Below are positions 1 to 8,095 of a stretch of 64,000 nt of DNA, piece by piece. The position numbers were made by a program, and so were the translations under genes. Below the pieces are notes generated by a model. The model was given only the letters and a program-made list of their open reading frames with translations. It was not told the DNA's origin and ran no database searches. This stretch comes from Planctomycetota bacterium. Its GTDB lineage: Bacteria > Planctomycetota > Phycisphaerae > Tepidisphaerales > Tepidisphaeraceae. Numbering within the stretch: the first letter of the stretch is position 1; the number at the start of each line of letters is the position of its first letter. The stretch is taken from NCBI GenBank assembly GCA_039182125.1, contig JBCDCH010000015.1:1-64000 (forward strand), written 5' to 3'.

Positions 1-1
1 A

Positions 2-58
2 ATCGTTGGGGCTTGGGTTATCCGCTGTTGGGCTGTGCGCGTTGGCGAGTTCGTGTAA
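2..58 (+). pseudogene. 3' fragment of a second JAMM-protease copy (window edge)
   Basis: The first 19 codons read IVGAWVIRCWAVRVGEFV and then TAA. They match the C-terminus of the JAMM protein encoded on the opposite strand at 151-504 (IDGAWVIRSWALRDGEFVEIT). The matching DNA runs on past the stop to about base 86. One G-to-T change turns the GAA codon of the intact copy into TAA and removes three residues. Several substitutions change amino acids, so this copy is probably decaying, but its 5' part is outside the window. It could also be a fold-back assembly artefact if the window starts at a contig end. Confidence 0.5.
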
Positions 59-216
59 ATCACCTGAGCCGGGTTGCTCCGCAACGCTGGTGCCTCGCTG
101 TTCGATGACGTGTCTCACCCCGCTACCCCAGCTTTGCGGAGCAACGCGGCTCAGGTGATTTCCACGAACTCGCCATCGCGCAGTGCCCAACTGCGGATAA
201 CCCATGCCCCATCGAT
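2..216. repeat. Imperfect inverted repeat, arms 2-86 and 132-216
   Basis: Bases 2-86 and the reverse complement of 132-216 align without gaps, with about nine mismatches by eye (about 90% identity), around a 45-base spacer. The arms cover the 3' ends of two convergent JAMM gene copies plus a shared short palindrome (GTTGC-TCC-GCAAC at 73-85). Every mismatch I found is a transversion, mostly A/T, which is unusual for natural divergence. Confidence 0.75.
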
Positions 217-504
217 TCGACCGATTATCGAGTACACATACCCCGGCCACGCCGCGGCGAGGTCCGTCGCACTGGGCACTGGCTCGGCGTCGGGGTGGCT
301 GTGGTAGATGCCGACGATGCGATGTGCGCGATCAAGCCGCAGCATCATCAAGGGATCAATCGCAAAGCGATGGTGCTTCTCTTCCGCAACGTTTTCACAT
401 GCGATCGCCGTGCCTTCGGCGAGCAGGACGCCGCAGCATTCGTGCGGATCGGCCGCCTCGGCTTCGGCGACGAGTCGGGCGCGGGTTTCGTGGGGCAGTT
501 GCAC
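151..504 (-). CDS. JAMM/Mov34 (MPN+) metallopeptidase
   Basis: Predicted zinc isopeptidase of the JAB1/MPN/Mov34 family, 117 aa from the GTG start at 504. The full JAMM signature is visible: Glu in ECCGVLL near the N-terminus, then H-S-H, seven residues, and S-A-T-D (HSHPDAEPVPSATD), with both His and the Asp as zinc ligands. The GTG start puts the domain right at the N-terminus, as in stand-alone bacterial JAMM proteins of this length; longer readings run into the divergent gene and look artefactual. Family members cleave C-terminal tags from small ubiquitin-like or sulfur-carrier proteins such as ThiS/MoaD types or CysO. An E1-like ThiF/MoeB protein lies 2 kb away at 2554-3552, so a sulfur-carrier role is a reasonable inference but unproven. 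Only 23 bases separate it from the divergent gene at 528. Confidence 0.8.
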   Translation of the reverse strand: MQLPHETRARLVAEAEAADPHECCGVLLAEGTAIACENVAEEKHHRFAIDPLMMLRLDRAHRIVGIYHSHPDAEPVPSATDLAAAWPGYVYSIIGRIDGAWVIRSWALRDGEFVEIT

Positions 505-527
505 GGAGTGGACGTTATCATGCCTGG

Positions 528-908
528 ATGCCGCCGGTGATCGAGCCGCAATCCCGACCGACTTTGCGGAAGCTGCGTGAACGGCGTGAGGCGTTGGTGC
601 GACAGCAGTTGGCCGAACATGATCCGAGCGGGCGACATCCGTACGCATTCTGCAGCCGATGTGGTCGTGTGTTGCTGGCACCACAAACGACCAAGTTATG
701 TGATCAGTGCGGGGCGGACGTGCCGGAACCAAGCCGGGAGACCATCGCCGACTCGATGCTCGACGAGCCACCGATGTTCAGTTGGGGCTGGTACCAACCC
801 GAGCCGCCGACCGGGCTCGAACGCCTTGGTCGAATGCTGTGGACGGCCGCGCTTGTGGCCGCTGTGCTAGCCACCATTGCTTACTCGCTCAGCAGGCAGA
901 TCACCTAA
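528..908 (+). CDS. Zinc-ribbon protein with C-terminal membrane anchor
   Basis: A 126-aa protein of unknown function starting at ATG 528. A four-cysteine zinc ribbon (CSRCGRVLL, then CDQCG) occupies roughly residues 46-66, after a basic N-terminal helix (RKLRERREALVRQQ). One hydrophobic segment near the C-terminus (MLWTAALVAAVLATIAYSL) predicts a tail-anchored, mostly cytoplasmic protein. It is divergent from the JAMM gene and 55 bases upstream of the sulfatase on the same strand. The zinc ribbon probably mediates protein contacts, but no function can be assigned. Confidence 0.65.
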   Translation: MPPVIEPQSRPTLRKLRERREALVRQQLAEHDPSGRHPYAFCSRCGRVLLAPQTTKLCDQCGADVPEPSRETIADSMLDEPPMFSWGWYQPEPPTGLERLGRMLWTAALVAAVLATIAYSLSRQIT

Positions 909-963
909 TCCAAGATTCACGGCTTCAGCGGTGAGCTTTACCTCGCACGTCACTTCCGCTGCA

Positions 964-2469
964 ATGCGTCGCATGCGCATCCTGCACCTCGACATCGACG
1001 CACTGCGTCCGGATCATCTCGGCTGCTACGGATACCACCGCGACACGTCGCCGACGATCGACACGATTGCGAAAGATGCCGTGCGGTTCGAGGAGGTTTA
1101 TTGCAGTGACGCGCCGTGCCTGCCGAGCAGGACGGCGCTTTACAGCGGACGCTTCGGCTTCGATACCGGGGTGACCGACCACGGTCACACGCACGGCCAA
1201 CCTCGCCTCGAGCCCCGACGCAACGCCCGCGATCTGTTCACCATCGACGGCCTGCCCGGCCGACTCGCTCGCGCCGGCTACCGCACCGTGCTGATCTCAG
1301 GTTTCCACGCCCGGCACTCGGCCCACTGGTTCGCGGCCGGCTTTACGGAAACCATCGACACGCGCAAGGGCGGCATGGAGATCGTGTCCGACGTCCAACC
1401 CCATGCTGAGTCATGGCTCCGCGAACACGCCGACGAGGAGGATTGGTACCTGCATGTGAACTACTGGGATGTCCACACGCCCTACCGCACGCCGATGGAC
1501 TACGGGCACCCGTTCGAGAACGAACCGTTACCGGGCTACGTCGATGATGCGCTGATCGAGCGTTGGAAAAACAAGGTCGGGCCGCACAGCCCTAAGGACG
1601 TGGGCCGGATGTTCGACGATGTCACCGGCGACCACCCGCGTGACGTCGGTCGGTGTGACACCATGGACGGGGCCCGCAAGGCCATCGATGGCTACGACAC
1701 CGCCATCCGCTACGTCGACGACGCGATCGCCAAGCTCATGGCCATCCTCGACGACCTGGGCGTCGCCGACGACACCGCGATCGTCATCACCGCCGACCAC
1801 GGCGAAAACATGGGCGAGCTCGGCATCTGGGGCGAGCACGCGACCGCTGATGCCGCGACGTGTCACATCCCGCTGATCGTGAAGTGGCCGGGCAAGAAGC
1901 CCGGAGTTCACGCGGGTTTACAGTATCACCTGGACTGGTCGGCGACGGTGCTGGATCTGCTCGGCATGGAGCCGAGCGGGTCGGCCGATGGCAAATCCTT
2001 CGCCGGCGTGTTCGACGGCGAGGACCCCCCCGGTCGCGAGGCACTTGTCTTCTCCCAAGGCTCGCACACTTGCCAGCGCAGCGTCCGTTGGAACGACGGC
2101 AACCGAAAGTGGCTGCACATTCAGTCGTACCACGACGGCTACCACCTGTTCCCCGACGACATGCTCTTCGACTTGGCCGACGATCCGTATGAACAGTCGG
2201 ACATCGCCGTCCATCACGCGGATGTCGTGGACCGTGCGAAAGCCGTCGCGTCCGAATGGGTCGAAGCGCGACAGAAGAAGCTCATGGCCCGTGGCGTCGA
2301 GCCGACCGACCCGCTGGTCACCACCGTTGCCGAGGGCGGACCGTTCTATTGCCGCAACTGGTGGATCACCAAGGGTGACGCGTTGCCGTACTACCTGGAT
2401 CGGTTGGAAAAGACCGGACGTGCCGAAGGCGCGGCGAAGCTACGGGAGAAGTACACCAGTCGTGCATGA
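964..2469 (+). CDS. Sulfatase (type I, formylglycine-dependent), cytoplasmic form
   Basis: Arylsulfatase-type hydrolase of 501 aa from ATG 964. The N-terminus has the metal-binding strand HLDIDALRPDHLG (Asp10, Asp12), and the active-site C-x-P-S-R motif is CLPSR with Cys52, the residue normally converted to formylglycine. A second metal site is seen as ITADHGENMGE. No signal peptide is visible from this start, unlike most planctomycete sulfatases; the longer reading from 877 adds a 29-residue leader that does not look like a signal either. It would remove sulfate esters from carbohydrate or aryl substrates; the substrate cannot be read from sequence. A palindromic REP pair follows immediately downstream. 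Maturation needs a formylglycine-generating enzyme encoded elsewhere. Confidence 0.88.
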   Translation: MRRMRILHLDIDALRPDHLGCYGYHRDTSPTIDTIAKDAVRFEEVYCSDAPCLPSRTALYSGRFGFDTGVTDHGHTHGQPRLEPRRNARDLFTIDGLPGRLARAGYRTVLISGFHARHSAHWFAAGFTETIDTRKGGMEIVSDVQPHAESWLREHADEEDWYLHVNYWDVHTPYRTPMDYGHPFENEPLPGYVDDALIERWKNKVGPHSPKDVGRMFDDVTGDHPRDVGRCDTMDGARKAIDGYDTAIRYVDDAIAKLMAILDDLGVADDTAIVITADHGENMGELGIWGEHATADAATCHIPLIVKWPGKKPGVHAGLQYHLDWSATVLDLLGMEPSGSADGKSFAGVFDGEDPPGREALVFSQGSHTCQRSVRWNDGNRKWLHIQSYHDGYHLFPDDMLFDLADDPYEQSDIAVHHADVVDRAKAVASEWVEARQKKLMARGVEPTDPLVTTVAEGGPFYCRNWWITKGDALPYYLDRLEKTGRAEGAAKLREKYTSRA

Positions 2470-2541
2470 AAGCCCACGCCTTCAGGCGTGGGTCGGTATG
2501 CGGTACCTCGCGCCGACCCACGGCTAAAGCCGTGGGCTTTC
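2468..2541. repeat. REP-A palindrome pair (BIME-like) between convergent genes
   Basis: Two hairpins lie back to back: AAAGCCCACGCC-TTCA-GGCGTGGGT and ACCCACGGC-TAAA-GCCGTGGGCTTT. The outer arms also pair with each other. Closely similar units occur at 22355-22434, 58126-58203 and 58568-58597. It sits between the 3' ends of the sulfatase and the ThiF-like gene and could terminate transcription in both directions. Confidence 0.9.
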
Positions 2542-2553
2542 TCAAACTTCTTC

Positions 2554-3552
2554 CTATCCGCCGACGAGTCGCGCATATACCGACCGCGCTTCGCTTTCGT
2601 CGCGCGCCGGGGTGACCAACATCCGTCCGTCGGGAAACAGCGCGACCTGCTTGCCGTCGAACTCCAGCCGCAGGAGCCGCGGCGTACCTTTGACCTTGCC
2701 CAGCTTGGCGAATCGTTCGATGAACGCATCAAGATCGAGGTCGGCATTACCCCGCACCTGCATCGTGTCGCGGCCGCAGAGGCTGACCGTGTCGGACGGA
2801 TGGGCATCGAGGAACTCGAACGACCGCGCGCCGCAACACGGACAGCCGTCGCGCTTGAGAGCCGACGCGTCGGAGCAACGCGTGTTCCCTTGCCATAGAT
2901 CGAATCGGAACAGGGTCGGCTTCGCCTGGCCGAGAAGTAGCTGAAGCACCATGCCCGCCTGCCACGCGGCCGTCACGGTCGCCGCCGGTCCGAGCACGCC
3001 GGCCGTGTCGCAGGTCGGCAGCTCCCCCGCCGCCGGTGGCTGTGGGAACACGCACCGCAAGCAGGGCCCGCCCACCGGCATGGCCAGCGCTCGCCCTTCG
3101 GTCCCGACACAGCCGCCGTACACCATCGGCCGACCGTTCTTCACCGCGACGTCGTTGAGCAGGTACCGCGTCGCCGCGTTGTCGGTGCCGTCGCAGATGA
3201 CGTCGGCGTCCTTGAGCAGGCGCTCGACATTGCCCGGGTGCAGGTCATTGGGCCGGACGTGAAGGGTAACGTCCGGATCGATCGCCGTGAGCCGCGTCGC
3301 CGCCGCCTCGGCTTTCGCACTGCCGACGTCGGCCGTGGCGAACAACACCTGTCGCTGAAGATTCGTTTCCTCGACCAGGTCCCGGTCGATCAGCGTGAGC
3401 GTCCCGACCCCCGCCCGACAAAGCTGCTCGGCGATCGTCCCGCCCAACGCCCCAAGCCCAACGATCGCAACGTGCACCCGGCGGAGCTTGTGCTGGCCGT
3501 CTTCGCCGATCTGCGGCAAGAGTGTCTGGCGATGGTGTCGATCGTGGCCCAC
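2554..3552 (-). CDS. ThiF/MoeB/HesA-type E1-like adenylyltransferase
   Basis: A 332-aa enzyme that would adenylate the C-terminal Gly-Gly of a sulfur-carrier protein (ThiS or MoaD type). The N-terminus matches the family (RQTLLPQIGEDGQHKL), followed by the ATP-binding G-L-G-A-L-G-G loop, the D-R-D-x-V-E-x-x-N-L-x-R-Q segment and CDGTDNAATRYLLND. Two zinc CxxC pairs are present (CLRC and CPCC), and a cysteine in the conserved TCDTAGVLGP segment could carry the thio-intermediate. About 80 residues follow the zinc pair, instead of the rhodanese domain of eukaryotic MOCS3. The start is GTG at 3552. ThiS and ThiG are encoded elsewhere in this window, so it may serve thiamine synthesis, molybdopterin synthesis, or both. 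Confidence 0.85.
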   Translation of the reverse strand: MGHDRHHRQTLLPQIGEDGQHKLRRVHVAIVGLGALGGTIAEQLCRAGVGTLTLIDRDLVEETNLQRQVLFATADVGSAKAEAAATRLTAIDPDVTLHVRPNDLHPGNVERLLKDADVICDGTDNAATRYLLNDVAVKNGRPMVYGGCVGTEGRALAMPVGGPCLRCVFPQPPAAGELPTCDTAGVLGPAATVTAAWQAGMVLQLLLGQAKPTLFRFDLWQGNTRCSDASALKRDGCPCCGARSFEFLDAHPSDTVSLCGRDTMQVRGNADLDLDAFIERFAKLGKVKGTPRLLRLEFDGKQVALFPDGRMLVTPARDESEARSVYARLVGG

Positions 3553-3572
3553 GGGTAGGTCTAGGATGGCCC

Positions 3573-3998
3573 ATGCCCGCAGACGAGCAAGAGATCATGG
3601 ACCTGGCGAAAAAACTCGGCGACCTCGTCGCGGAGCACCCCGCCATCAAGAAGATGGCCGATGCCCAGAAATCGGTCGCCGAGGACGCCGAGGCGGGCAA
3701 GATGCTCGGGGAGTTCGAGCAGAAGATCGCCGTGGTCAGCCGCAATGAGCAGATGGGTCAGCCGGTCACGCCCCAAGAGCGGGCCGAGCTCGAGTCGCTG
3801 CAGCAAAAGATCGCGAGCAACCTGAAGGTGCAAAACCTCGACGCCGCCCAGGTCGATTTCACCGCCCTGCTCCGCAAGGTCAGCCAAGCCTGGCAGCAGC
3901 CCATCGCCGCCAAGCAGCAAGAGGGCATGCCACAGCAAGGCCAAGGCGGCGCGGGCGGACCTGATCTCGGTGCGTTCGCCGGCGGGATCGGCGGGTAA
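3573..3998 (+). CDS. YlbF/YmcA family protein
   Basis: A 141-aa helical protein from ATG 3573, preceded by only 20 bases after the divergent E1 start. The pattern (IMDLAKKLGDLVAEHPAIKK, then a long charged helix and DFTALLRKVSQ) fits the Com_YlbF family, whose Bacillus members form a complex (YlbF-YmcA-YaaT) that affects RNase Y processing. The C-terminal 25 residues are a Gln/Gly-rich tail (QQGQGGAGG), which the Bacillus proteins lack. It begins a tight same-strand run: the EVE gene follows after three bases. Function in this phylum is unknown. Confidence 0.65.
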   Translation: MPADEQEIMDLAKKLGDLVAEHPAIKKMADAQKSVAEDAEAGKMLGEFEQKIAVVSRNEQMGQPVTPQERAELESLQQKIASNLKVQNLDAAQVDFTALLRKVSQAWQQPIAAKQQEGMPQQGQGGAGGPDLGAFAGGIGG

Positions 3999-4001
3999 GC
4001 C

Positions 4002-4424
4002 ATGGCCTACTTCCTCTGCAAATCCGAGCCTGACGACTACAGCTACGGCGACCTTGAGTCCGACGGTTCGACCGTCTGGGACGGCGTCGGCAACAACCTC
4101 GCGCTCAAGCACATGCGGACCGTCAAGAAAGGCGACACCGCGCTGATTTATCACACCGGCAAGGACAAGCACATTGCCGGCCTTGCGAAGATCACCACCG
4201 ACGCTTACGAAGACCCCAACAACGAGAAACGCGTTGTCTTCGACGTGGCCAAGAAGCAGAAGCTCAAACACCCGGTCACCCTCGCGGAGATCAAGGAGGA
4301 GGCCAGCGATACCAGGAGCGTCTTCGCCGACTACGGCCTCGTGAAGAACTCGCGGCTTTCCGTCATCCCGACCTCGAAGGCCCAGTTCGATCGGATCATG
4401 GAGCTTTCCAAGCAAGCGCGGTAA
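4002..4424 (+). CDS. EVE domain protein
   Basis: A 140-aa single-domain EVE (formerly DUF55) protein related to human THYN1. Diagnostic features are the N-terminal YFLCKSEPDDYSYGDL, the WDGVGNN turn and the GDTALIYHTGKDKHIAG core. EVE domains resemble YTH and PUA folds and are thought to read modified bases such as 5-methylcytosine or derivatives; some accompany modification-dependent restriction systems. No nuclease or methylase lies next to it here, so a solitary housekeeping form is most likely. It is translated in a compact cluster with the YlbF and PH-domain genes. Confidence 0.9.
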   Translation: MAYFLCKSEPDDYSYGDLESDGSTVWDGVGNNLALKHMRTVKKGDTALIYHTGKDKHIAGLAKITTDAYEDPNNEKRVVFDVAKKQKLKHPVTLAEIKEEASDTRSVFADYGLVKNSRLSVIPTSKAQFDRIMELSKQAR

Positions 4425-4437
4425 AACAGAACCCAGC

Positions 4438-5058
4438 ATGCCTGACGAACGCCCAGACCAGCGGACCGAATTCGACGAGGGATACGACGCGCCGAAGAAA
4501 GCGCCGATCAAGGATCGCAACCCGCTCACCGAGCATCTGCCCCACGAGACCCCCGACGACGCCGAAGAGGTGTACTACGAAGGCTCGCCCAAACTCCGGG
4601 GTGAGTGGACCCTCATGCTCGGCTGGATCGCCACCGGCCTTGTGCTCGTCGCGATCGGTGTCGGCGTGGTGTACTGGACCGAGTACGCGCTTACCGGTTG
4701 GCTCATCGGCATCGTGATGCTCGGGCTCGCGGTCGGCTGCGTGTTCTTCCCAGGCCTGTGGGTCCGTCGCCACTACTACCGCATCACCAACTACCGCATC
4801 GACTTCGAGCACGGCCTGCTGTCCAAGAACATCGAGACGCTCGAACTCTGGCACGTCAACGACATACGCTACCACCAGTCGCTGCTCGACCGCATCTTCG
4901 GCGTTGGCACCATCGCCATCAGTTCCGACGACCGCTCCACTCCCGAGCTCATGCTCCGCAGCCTCAAGGACCCGCGGCCGCTCTTCGACCTGCTTAAGCA
5001 ACGCGTCATCTCCATCAAACGCCAGCGCGGCGTGATCAAGATGGACATGGGCGGATAA
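4438..5058 (+). CDS. Bacterial PH-domain (DUF304/bPH2) membrane protein
   Basis: A 206-aa protein with a hydrophilic N-terminus of about 55 residues and two closely spaced transmembrane segments (LGWIATGLVLVAIGVGVVYW and WLIGIVMLGLAVGCVFFPG). A bPH2 domain follows (RITNYRIDFEHGLLSKNIETLEL, VNDIRYHQSLLDRIFGVGTI, LRSLKDPRPLFDLL). The double-TM plus PH arrangement is standard for the YdbS/YdbT class. Function is unknown; membrane stress or lipid-linked roles have been suggested for relatives. It is 13 bases downstream of the EVE gene and probably in one operon with it. Confidence 0.8.
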   Translation: MPDERPDQRTEFDEGYDAPKKAPIKDRNPLTEHLPHETPDDAEEVYYEGSPKLRGEWTLMLGWIATGLVLVAIGVGVVYWTEYALTGWLIGIVMLGLAVGCVFFPGLWVRRHYYRITNYRIDFEHGLLSKNIETLELWHVNDIRYHQSLLDRIFGVGTIAISSDDRSTPELMLRSLKDPRPLFDLLKQRVISIKRQRGVIKMDMGG

Positions 5059-5102
5059 AAGTGAAAGCGTGACGCCGGCACGGGTTTCGCTTCCGTCGCT
5101 GC

Positions 5103-5435
5103 ATGCCTTCCGAAAAGGAAAACCGACAGCAGGCGCCCGACACGGCCCGGTCGTATGAACGTGCCGACCCGGCCGAGGAAAAAGGCCAGGGCGAGATGGG
5201 TGAAGTCCGCAACACGCCGATTGCCAACCCGGCTGACGTGCAAGGGTCGGTCCAAAACGGCCGTATTCGCATGCCGATGACGGCGGACGACATCGTCGAT
5301 GCGTCCGCCACCGCCGACCCAGCTGCTCCGTCCGGCAAGACCGACGCACAGCCGCGCAACGCGATCCCCGCCGCCGGCACCCAGCCGGGCAAGAACGCGA
5401 AGTACATCGAGCCGGAGGTCGAGAACCATGCCTGA
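5103..5435 (+). CDS. Small hydrophilic protein of unknown function
   Basis: A 110-aa charged, low-complexity protein rich in Ala, Pro, Glu and Asp, with no membrane segment or recognisable domain. It looks intrinsically disordered. It starts 44 bases after the PH-domain gene, and its stop overlaps the start of the next small gene in the sequence ATGCCTGA, so the two are probably translationally coupled. Coding is supported by this coupling and by codon choice like that of its neighbours, not by homology. Confidence 0.5.
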   Translation: MPSEKENRQQAPDTARSYERADPAEEKGQGEMGEVRNTPIANPADVQGSVQNGRIRMPMTADDIVDASATADPAAPSGKTDAQPRNAIPAAGTQPGKNAKYIEPEVENHA

Positions 5436-5613
5436 AGAACGACCAAAAACGCCCGAGGAACACGACCCGTCCAAGCCGATCGCGGAGCAACCGGATCACT
5501 CGATGAAAGACGAGGAGCCGCTTGGGTGGGATCAAGCGCCGCTGAGCAAACCCGAGTGGCAACGCCACCCGCGCCCGAACATGCCCGGCGGCGTGCCGAA
5601 GCAAGGCGAGTGA
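5428..5613 (+). CDS. Tiny Pro/Glu-rich protein, coupled to upstream gene
   Basis: A 61-aa hydrophilic protein from ATG 5428, which lies inside the last codons of the preceding gene (8-base overlap). Composition is Pro-, Glu- and Lys-rich (MPEERPKTPEEHDPSKP...), with no cysteines or hydrophobic core, so it is probably disordered. Both small proteins resemble each other in composition and may be a pair. I do not recognise a family. Confidence 0.45.
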   Translation: MPEERPKTPEEHDPSKPIAEQPDHSMKDEEPLGWDQAPLSKPEWQRHPRPNMPGGVPKQGE

Positions 5614-5667
5614 GCCACCGAGCCAACGTTCAGCGGCGCAACGAAGTCGCACCGCTTCACAGTGGGC

Positions 5668-6465
5668 TTACCTCACCGTGTTGACCAAGCGTCCTATGCC
5701 CTCGACTTCCACCGCCACCTCATCGCCGGCTTTGAGCCACACCTGCGGGTCACGGGCCATGCCCACCCCCGGCGGCGTGCCGGTCAGCAGCACGCTTCCC
5801 TGTCGCAACGTCATCGTGCCGCTCAAGCTCTCGATCAACGCGGGCACGTCGAAAATCATGTCCGATGTGTTGCCGTCTTGCATGACTTCGCCGTTGAGCG
5901 TGCAGCGGATGCCCAAGGCGTTGGGATTCTCGATCTCGTCCTTGGTGCAAATCTGCGGGCCCAACGGGCAGAAGCCGTCGAAGGACTTGCCCCGCGCGAA
6001 CTGCCCGCCACCCAGTTTCTTGTCCTTCTGCCAGTCCCGCGCCGAGACGTCGTTGGCGGCGGTGTAACCGAAGACGTAGTCCAGCGCGTCGTCCGCGGAC
6101 ACGTCCTTGCAATCCTTGCCGATCACGACCGCGAGCTCGGCCTCGTAGTCGACCATGTGCGTCCGCCGCGGCATCGGGATCACGCCGCCGGGGTTGTTCA
6201 GCGTGTTGCTCGACTTGATGAACAGCATCGGATTCTCCGGCGGCGTGCTGCCAGTCTCGGCCGCGTGGGCCTGGTAGTTCAAACCGATGCACAGGATGTC
6301 GGTCGGCACGATCGGCGCGAGCAGTTGCTCGACCGGGAGGATGTCGTCAGTGATCGAGTAGTCGCCGAAGATGTCCCCGACAACGACACGTGCGGCGGTG
6401 AGCTGCGGGTCGTGGGCGATGCCATGACAGATGTCCTTGCCGCAGCGAAAACGTACGAGATGCAT
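5668..6465 (-). CDS. Fumarylacetoacetate hydrolase (FAH) family protein
   Basis: A 265-aa enzyme with the FAH fold. After an N-terminal subdomain comes the conserved CIGLNYQAHAAETG, then PMLFIKSSNTL, the metal-ligand strand DYEAELAVVIGKD, GYTAANDVSARDWQ and the C-terminal TGTPPGVG. These match the acylpyruvase/2-keto-3-deoxy-fuconate hydrolase/HpcE branch: divalent-metal-dependent cleavage of C-C bonds or decarboxylation of beta-keto acids. The exact substrate is open, since neighbours give no pathway. It is divergent from the carboxypeptidase gene at 6533. Confidence 0.88.
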   Translation of the reverse strand: MHLVRFRCGKDICHGIAHDPQLTAARVVVGDIFGDYSITDDILPVEQLLAPIVPTDILCIGLNYQAHAAETGSTPPENPMLFIKSSNTLNNPGGVIPMPRRTHMVDYEAELAVVIGKDCKDVSADDALDYVFGYTAANDVSARDWQKDKKLGGGQFARGKSFDGFCPLGPQICTKDEIENPNALGIRCTLNGEVMQDGNTSDMIFDVPALIESLSGTMTLRQGSVLLTGTPPGVGMARDPQVWLKAGDEVAVEVEGIGRLVNTVR

Positions 6466-6532
6466 GGGGTGATGTTACACGTCGGGCGGGGAAAAACTTG
6501 TCGGCGGATTGTCGTCGCCGCATGATGTCGCC

Positions 6533-7972
6533 ATGCGTCACGCCACCGCGATCTTGGTGCTGCTGCTGGGCCTGTCGGGCTGTTCGTACTTCTGGGGCGG
6601 TCCGTCGTCGCTGGCCGAGCCGAGCGTCCGGTCGCTGGCACTGGCCGAGGAGCTCGACGAGATCCTTACCCGTCATGACACGAACGCGATCGTCGCCGCC
6701 CGGGTGGTGCGCGTCGGTGACGGAGCGGAGCTGTACGCCCGCAATGCCGACGTCCCGATGATCCCCGCGAGCAACATGAAGCTCCTGGTCAGCGCGGCCG
6801 CACTCGATCACTTCGGCGCGGATCACACCTTCGACACGCATCTCTACCGCAGCGGCGACGACCTGATTCTCGTCGGCACCGGCGACCCAGCCTTGGGCGA
6901 TCCGACCATCGCGCGGTGGAACGGCGTGGATCATCTCCATGCCGTGCACGACTTCGTCGACTCGGTCAAAGAAGCGGGCATGACCGAGGTCGCGACCCTG
7001 TTCTACGACGACACCGCGCTGCCGGAGCCGCGCGTCGCCGCTTCGTGGGACACCGAGGATTTGGTGTACTGGTACGCCGCCCCGGTGAGCGGATTGAACT
7101 TCAACGACAACTGCATCGACGTCACCGCCCGCCCGGCCGACACCAACGACACGCCCGCGGTGCTCGACGTCGTTCCGCCCACCACCGACGCCGTCCACAT
7201 CGTCAACCTGACCACGACCACCAACACCAGCGGTGTTGGCGTGAGCATCGAAAAGACGCAAAACGCCAGTGTTTATGCGGTCGTCGGCGACGTGCATGAA
7301 GCACGCGACTTCAAGAGTCGGCCGGTCTCCGATCCCGGTTACTTCACCGCCGATGTCCTGCGAACGATGTTCGAAGACGCCGGCGTTACCGTCGGCGAAG
7401 TTCGCTCACTCGATCGCGAAGGCAGCGGCGTCATCCTCGCGACCGCATCCTCCGCCATGCCCGACGTGTTGCGACGCGTGAACAACAACAGCCAAAACCT
7501 CTTCGCCGAGGCGTTGAGCAAACTGCTGGGCGATGCGACCGGGCACGGACCGACCTGGGAAGGTAGCCATGCCGCGATCGTGGCGTTTCTGGAGGACGCC
7601 GGTATCGACTCGACCGGCTTTGCGGCGATCGATGGCTCGGGGCTTTCCCGCAACAACCGTGTCACCGTGCGCCAACTCTCCGAGCTCATGCGTCACATGG
7701 TCGACCACCCGGACGCCGACACGTTTTCCGATTCGCTGTCGATCGGCGGCGGCCGTGGCACCCTCGCCCGACGGTTTTCTGAAACCGACGACACCATCCG
7801 CGGCAAGACCGGTTTCATCGGCGGGGTCCGCGCGCTCACCGTTTATGCCGATGCCGACAACGGCGAGTCGTACATCGTCAGCATCCTCTACAACCAAATC
7901 TCCGGCAGCGTTCGACCTTTCGAGAAGCTACAGGACGAAGCCGTGCTGACGGTGCTCGAGAAAATGCCGTAA
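6533..7972 (+). CDS. dacB: D-alanyl-D-alanine carboxypeptidase/endopeptidase (PBP4, peptidase S13), lipoprotein
   Basis: A 479-aa penicillin-binding protein of the DacB class. The N-terminus is a lipoprotein signal (hydrophobic run, then LSGC with Cys17). All three catalytic motifs are present: S-N-M-K with Ser80 and Lys83, S-Q-N in VNNNSQNLFAEAL, and K-T-G in RGKTGFIGG. It would trim or cleave D-Ala cross-links in periplasmic peptidoglycan. The start at 6533 was chosen because the upstream codons lack signal character. Lipid anchoring differs from the soluble or peripheral E. coli enzyme. Its presence agrees with a peptidoglycan wall in Planctomycetota. Confidence 0.9.
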   Translation: MRHATAILVLLLGLSGCSYFWGGPSSLAEPSVRSLALAEELDEILTRHDTNAIVAARVVRVGDGAELYARNADVPMIPASNMKLLVSAAALDHFGADHTFDTHLYRSGDDLILVGTGDPALGDPTIARWNGVDHLHAVHDFVDSVKEAGMTEVATLFYDDTALPEPRVAASWDTEDLVYWYAAPVSGLNFNDNCIDVTARPADTNDTPAVLDVVPPTTDAVHIVNLTTTTNTSGVGVSIEKTQNASVYAVVGDVHEARDFKSRPVSDPGYFTADVLRTMFEDAGVTVGEVRSLDREGSGVILATASSAMPDVLRRVNNNSQNLFAEALSKLLGDATGHGPTWEGSHAAIVAFLEDAGIDSTGFAAIDGSGLSRNNRVTVRQLSELMRHMVDHPDADTFSDSLSIGGGRGTLARRFSETDDTIRGKTGFIGGVRALTVYADADNGESYIVSILYNQISGSVRPFEKLQDEAVLTVLEKMP

Positions 7973-8095
7973 GGCGATTCATTTTGGCATGTGAGCTACG
8001 CATCACACTAACCCGCGAAGACCGGATGCACCTGACGCGGATCGTGCAAAATTCGTTGGCCAACGCCGTCAACCGACAACCGAGCGCCGCGTCAG

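Noticed and set aside
2468-2541. CRISPR-like palindromic repeats
   Set aside because: Only isolated pairs occur, without regularly spaced identical repeats, spacers or cas genes; better explained as REP elements.
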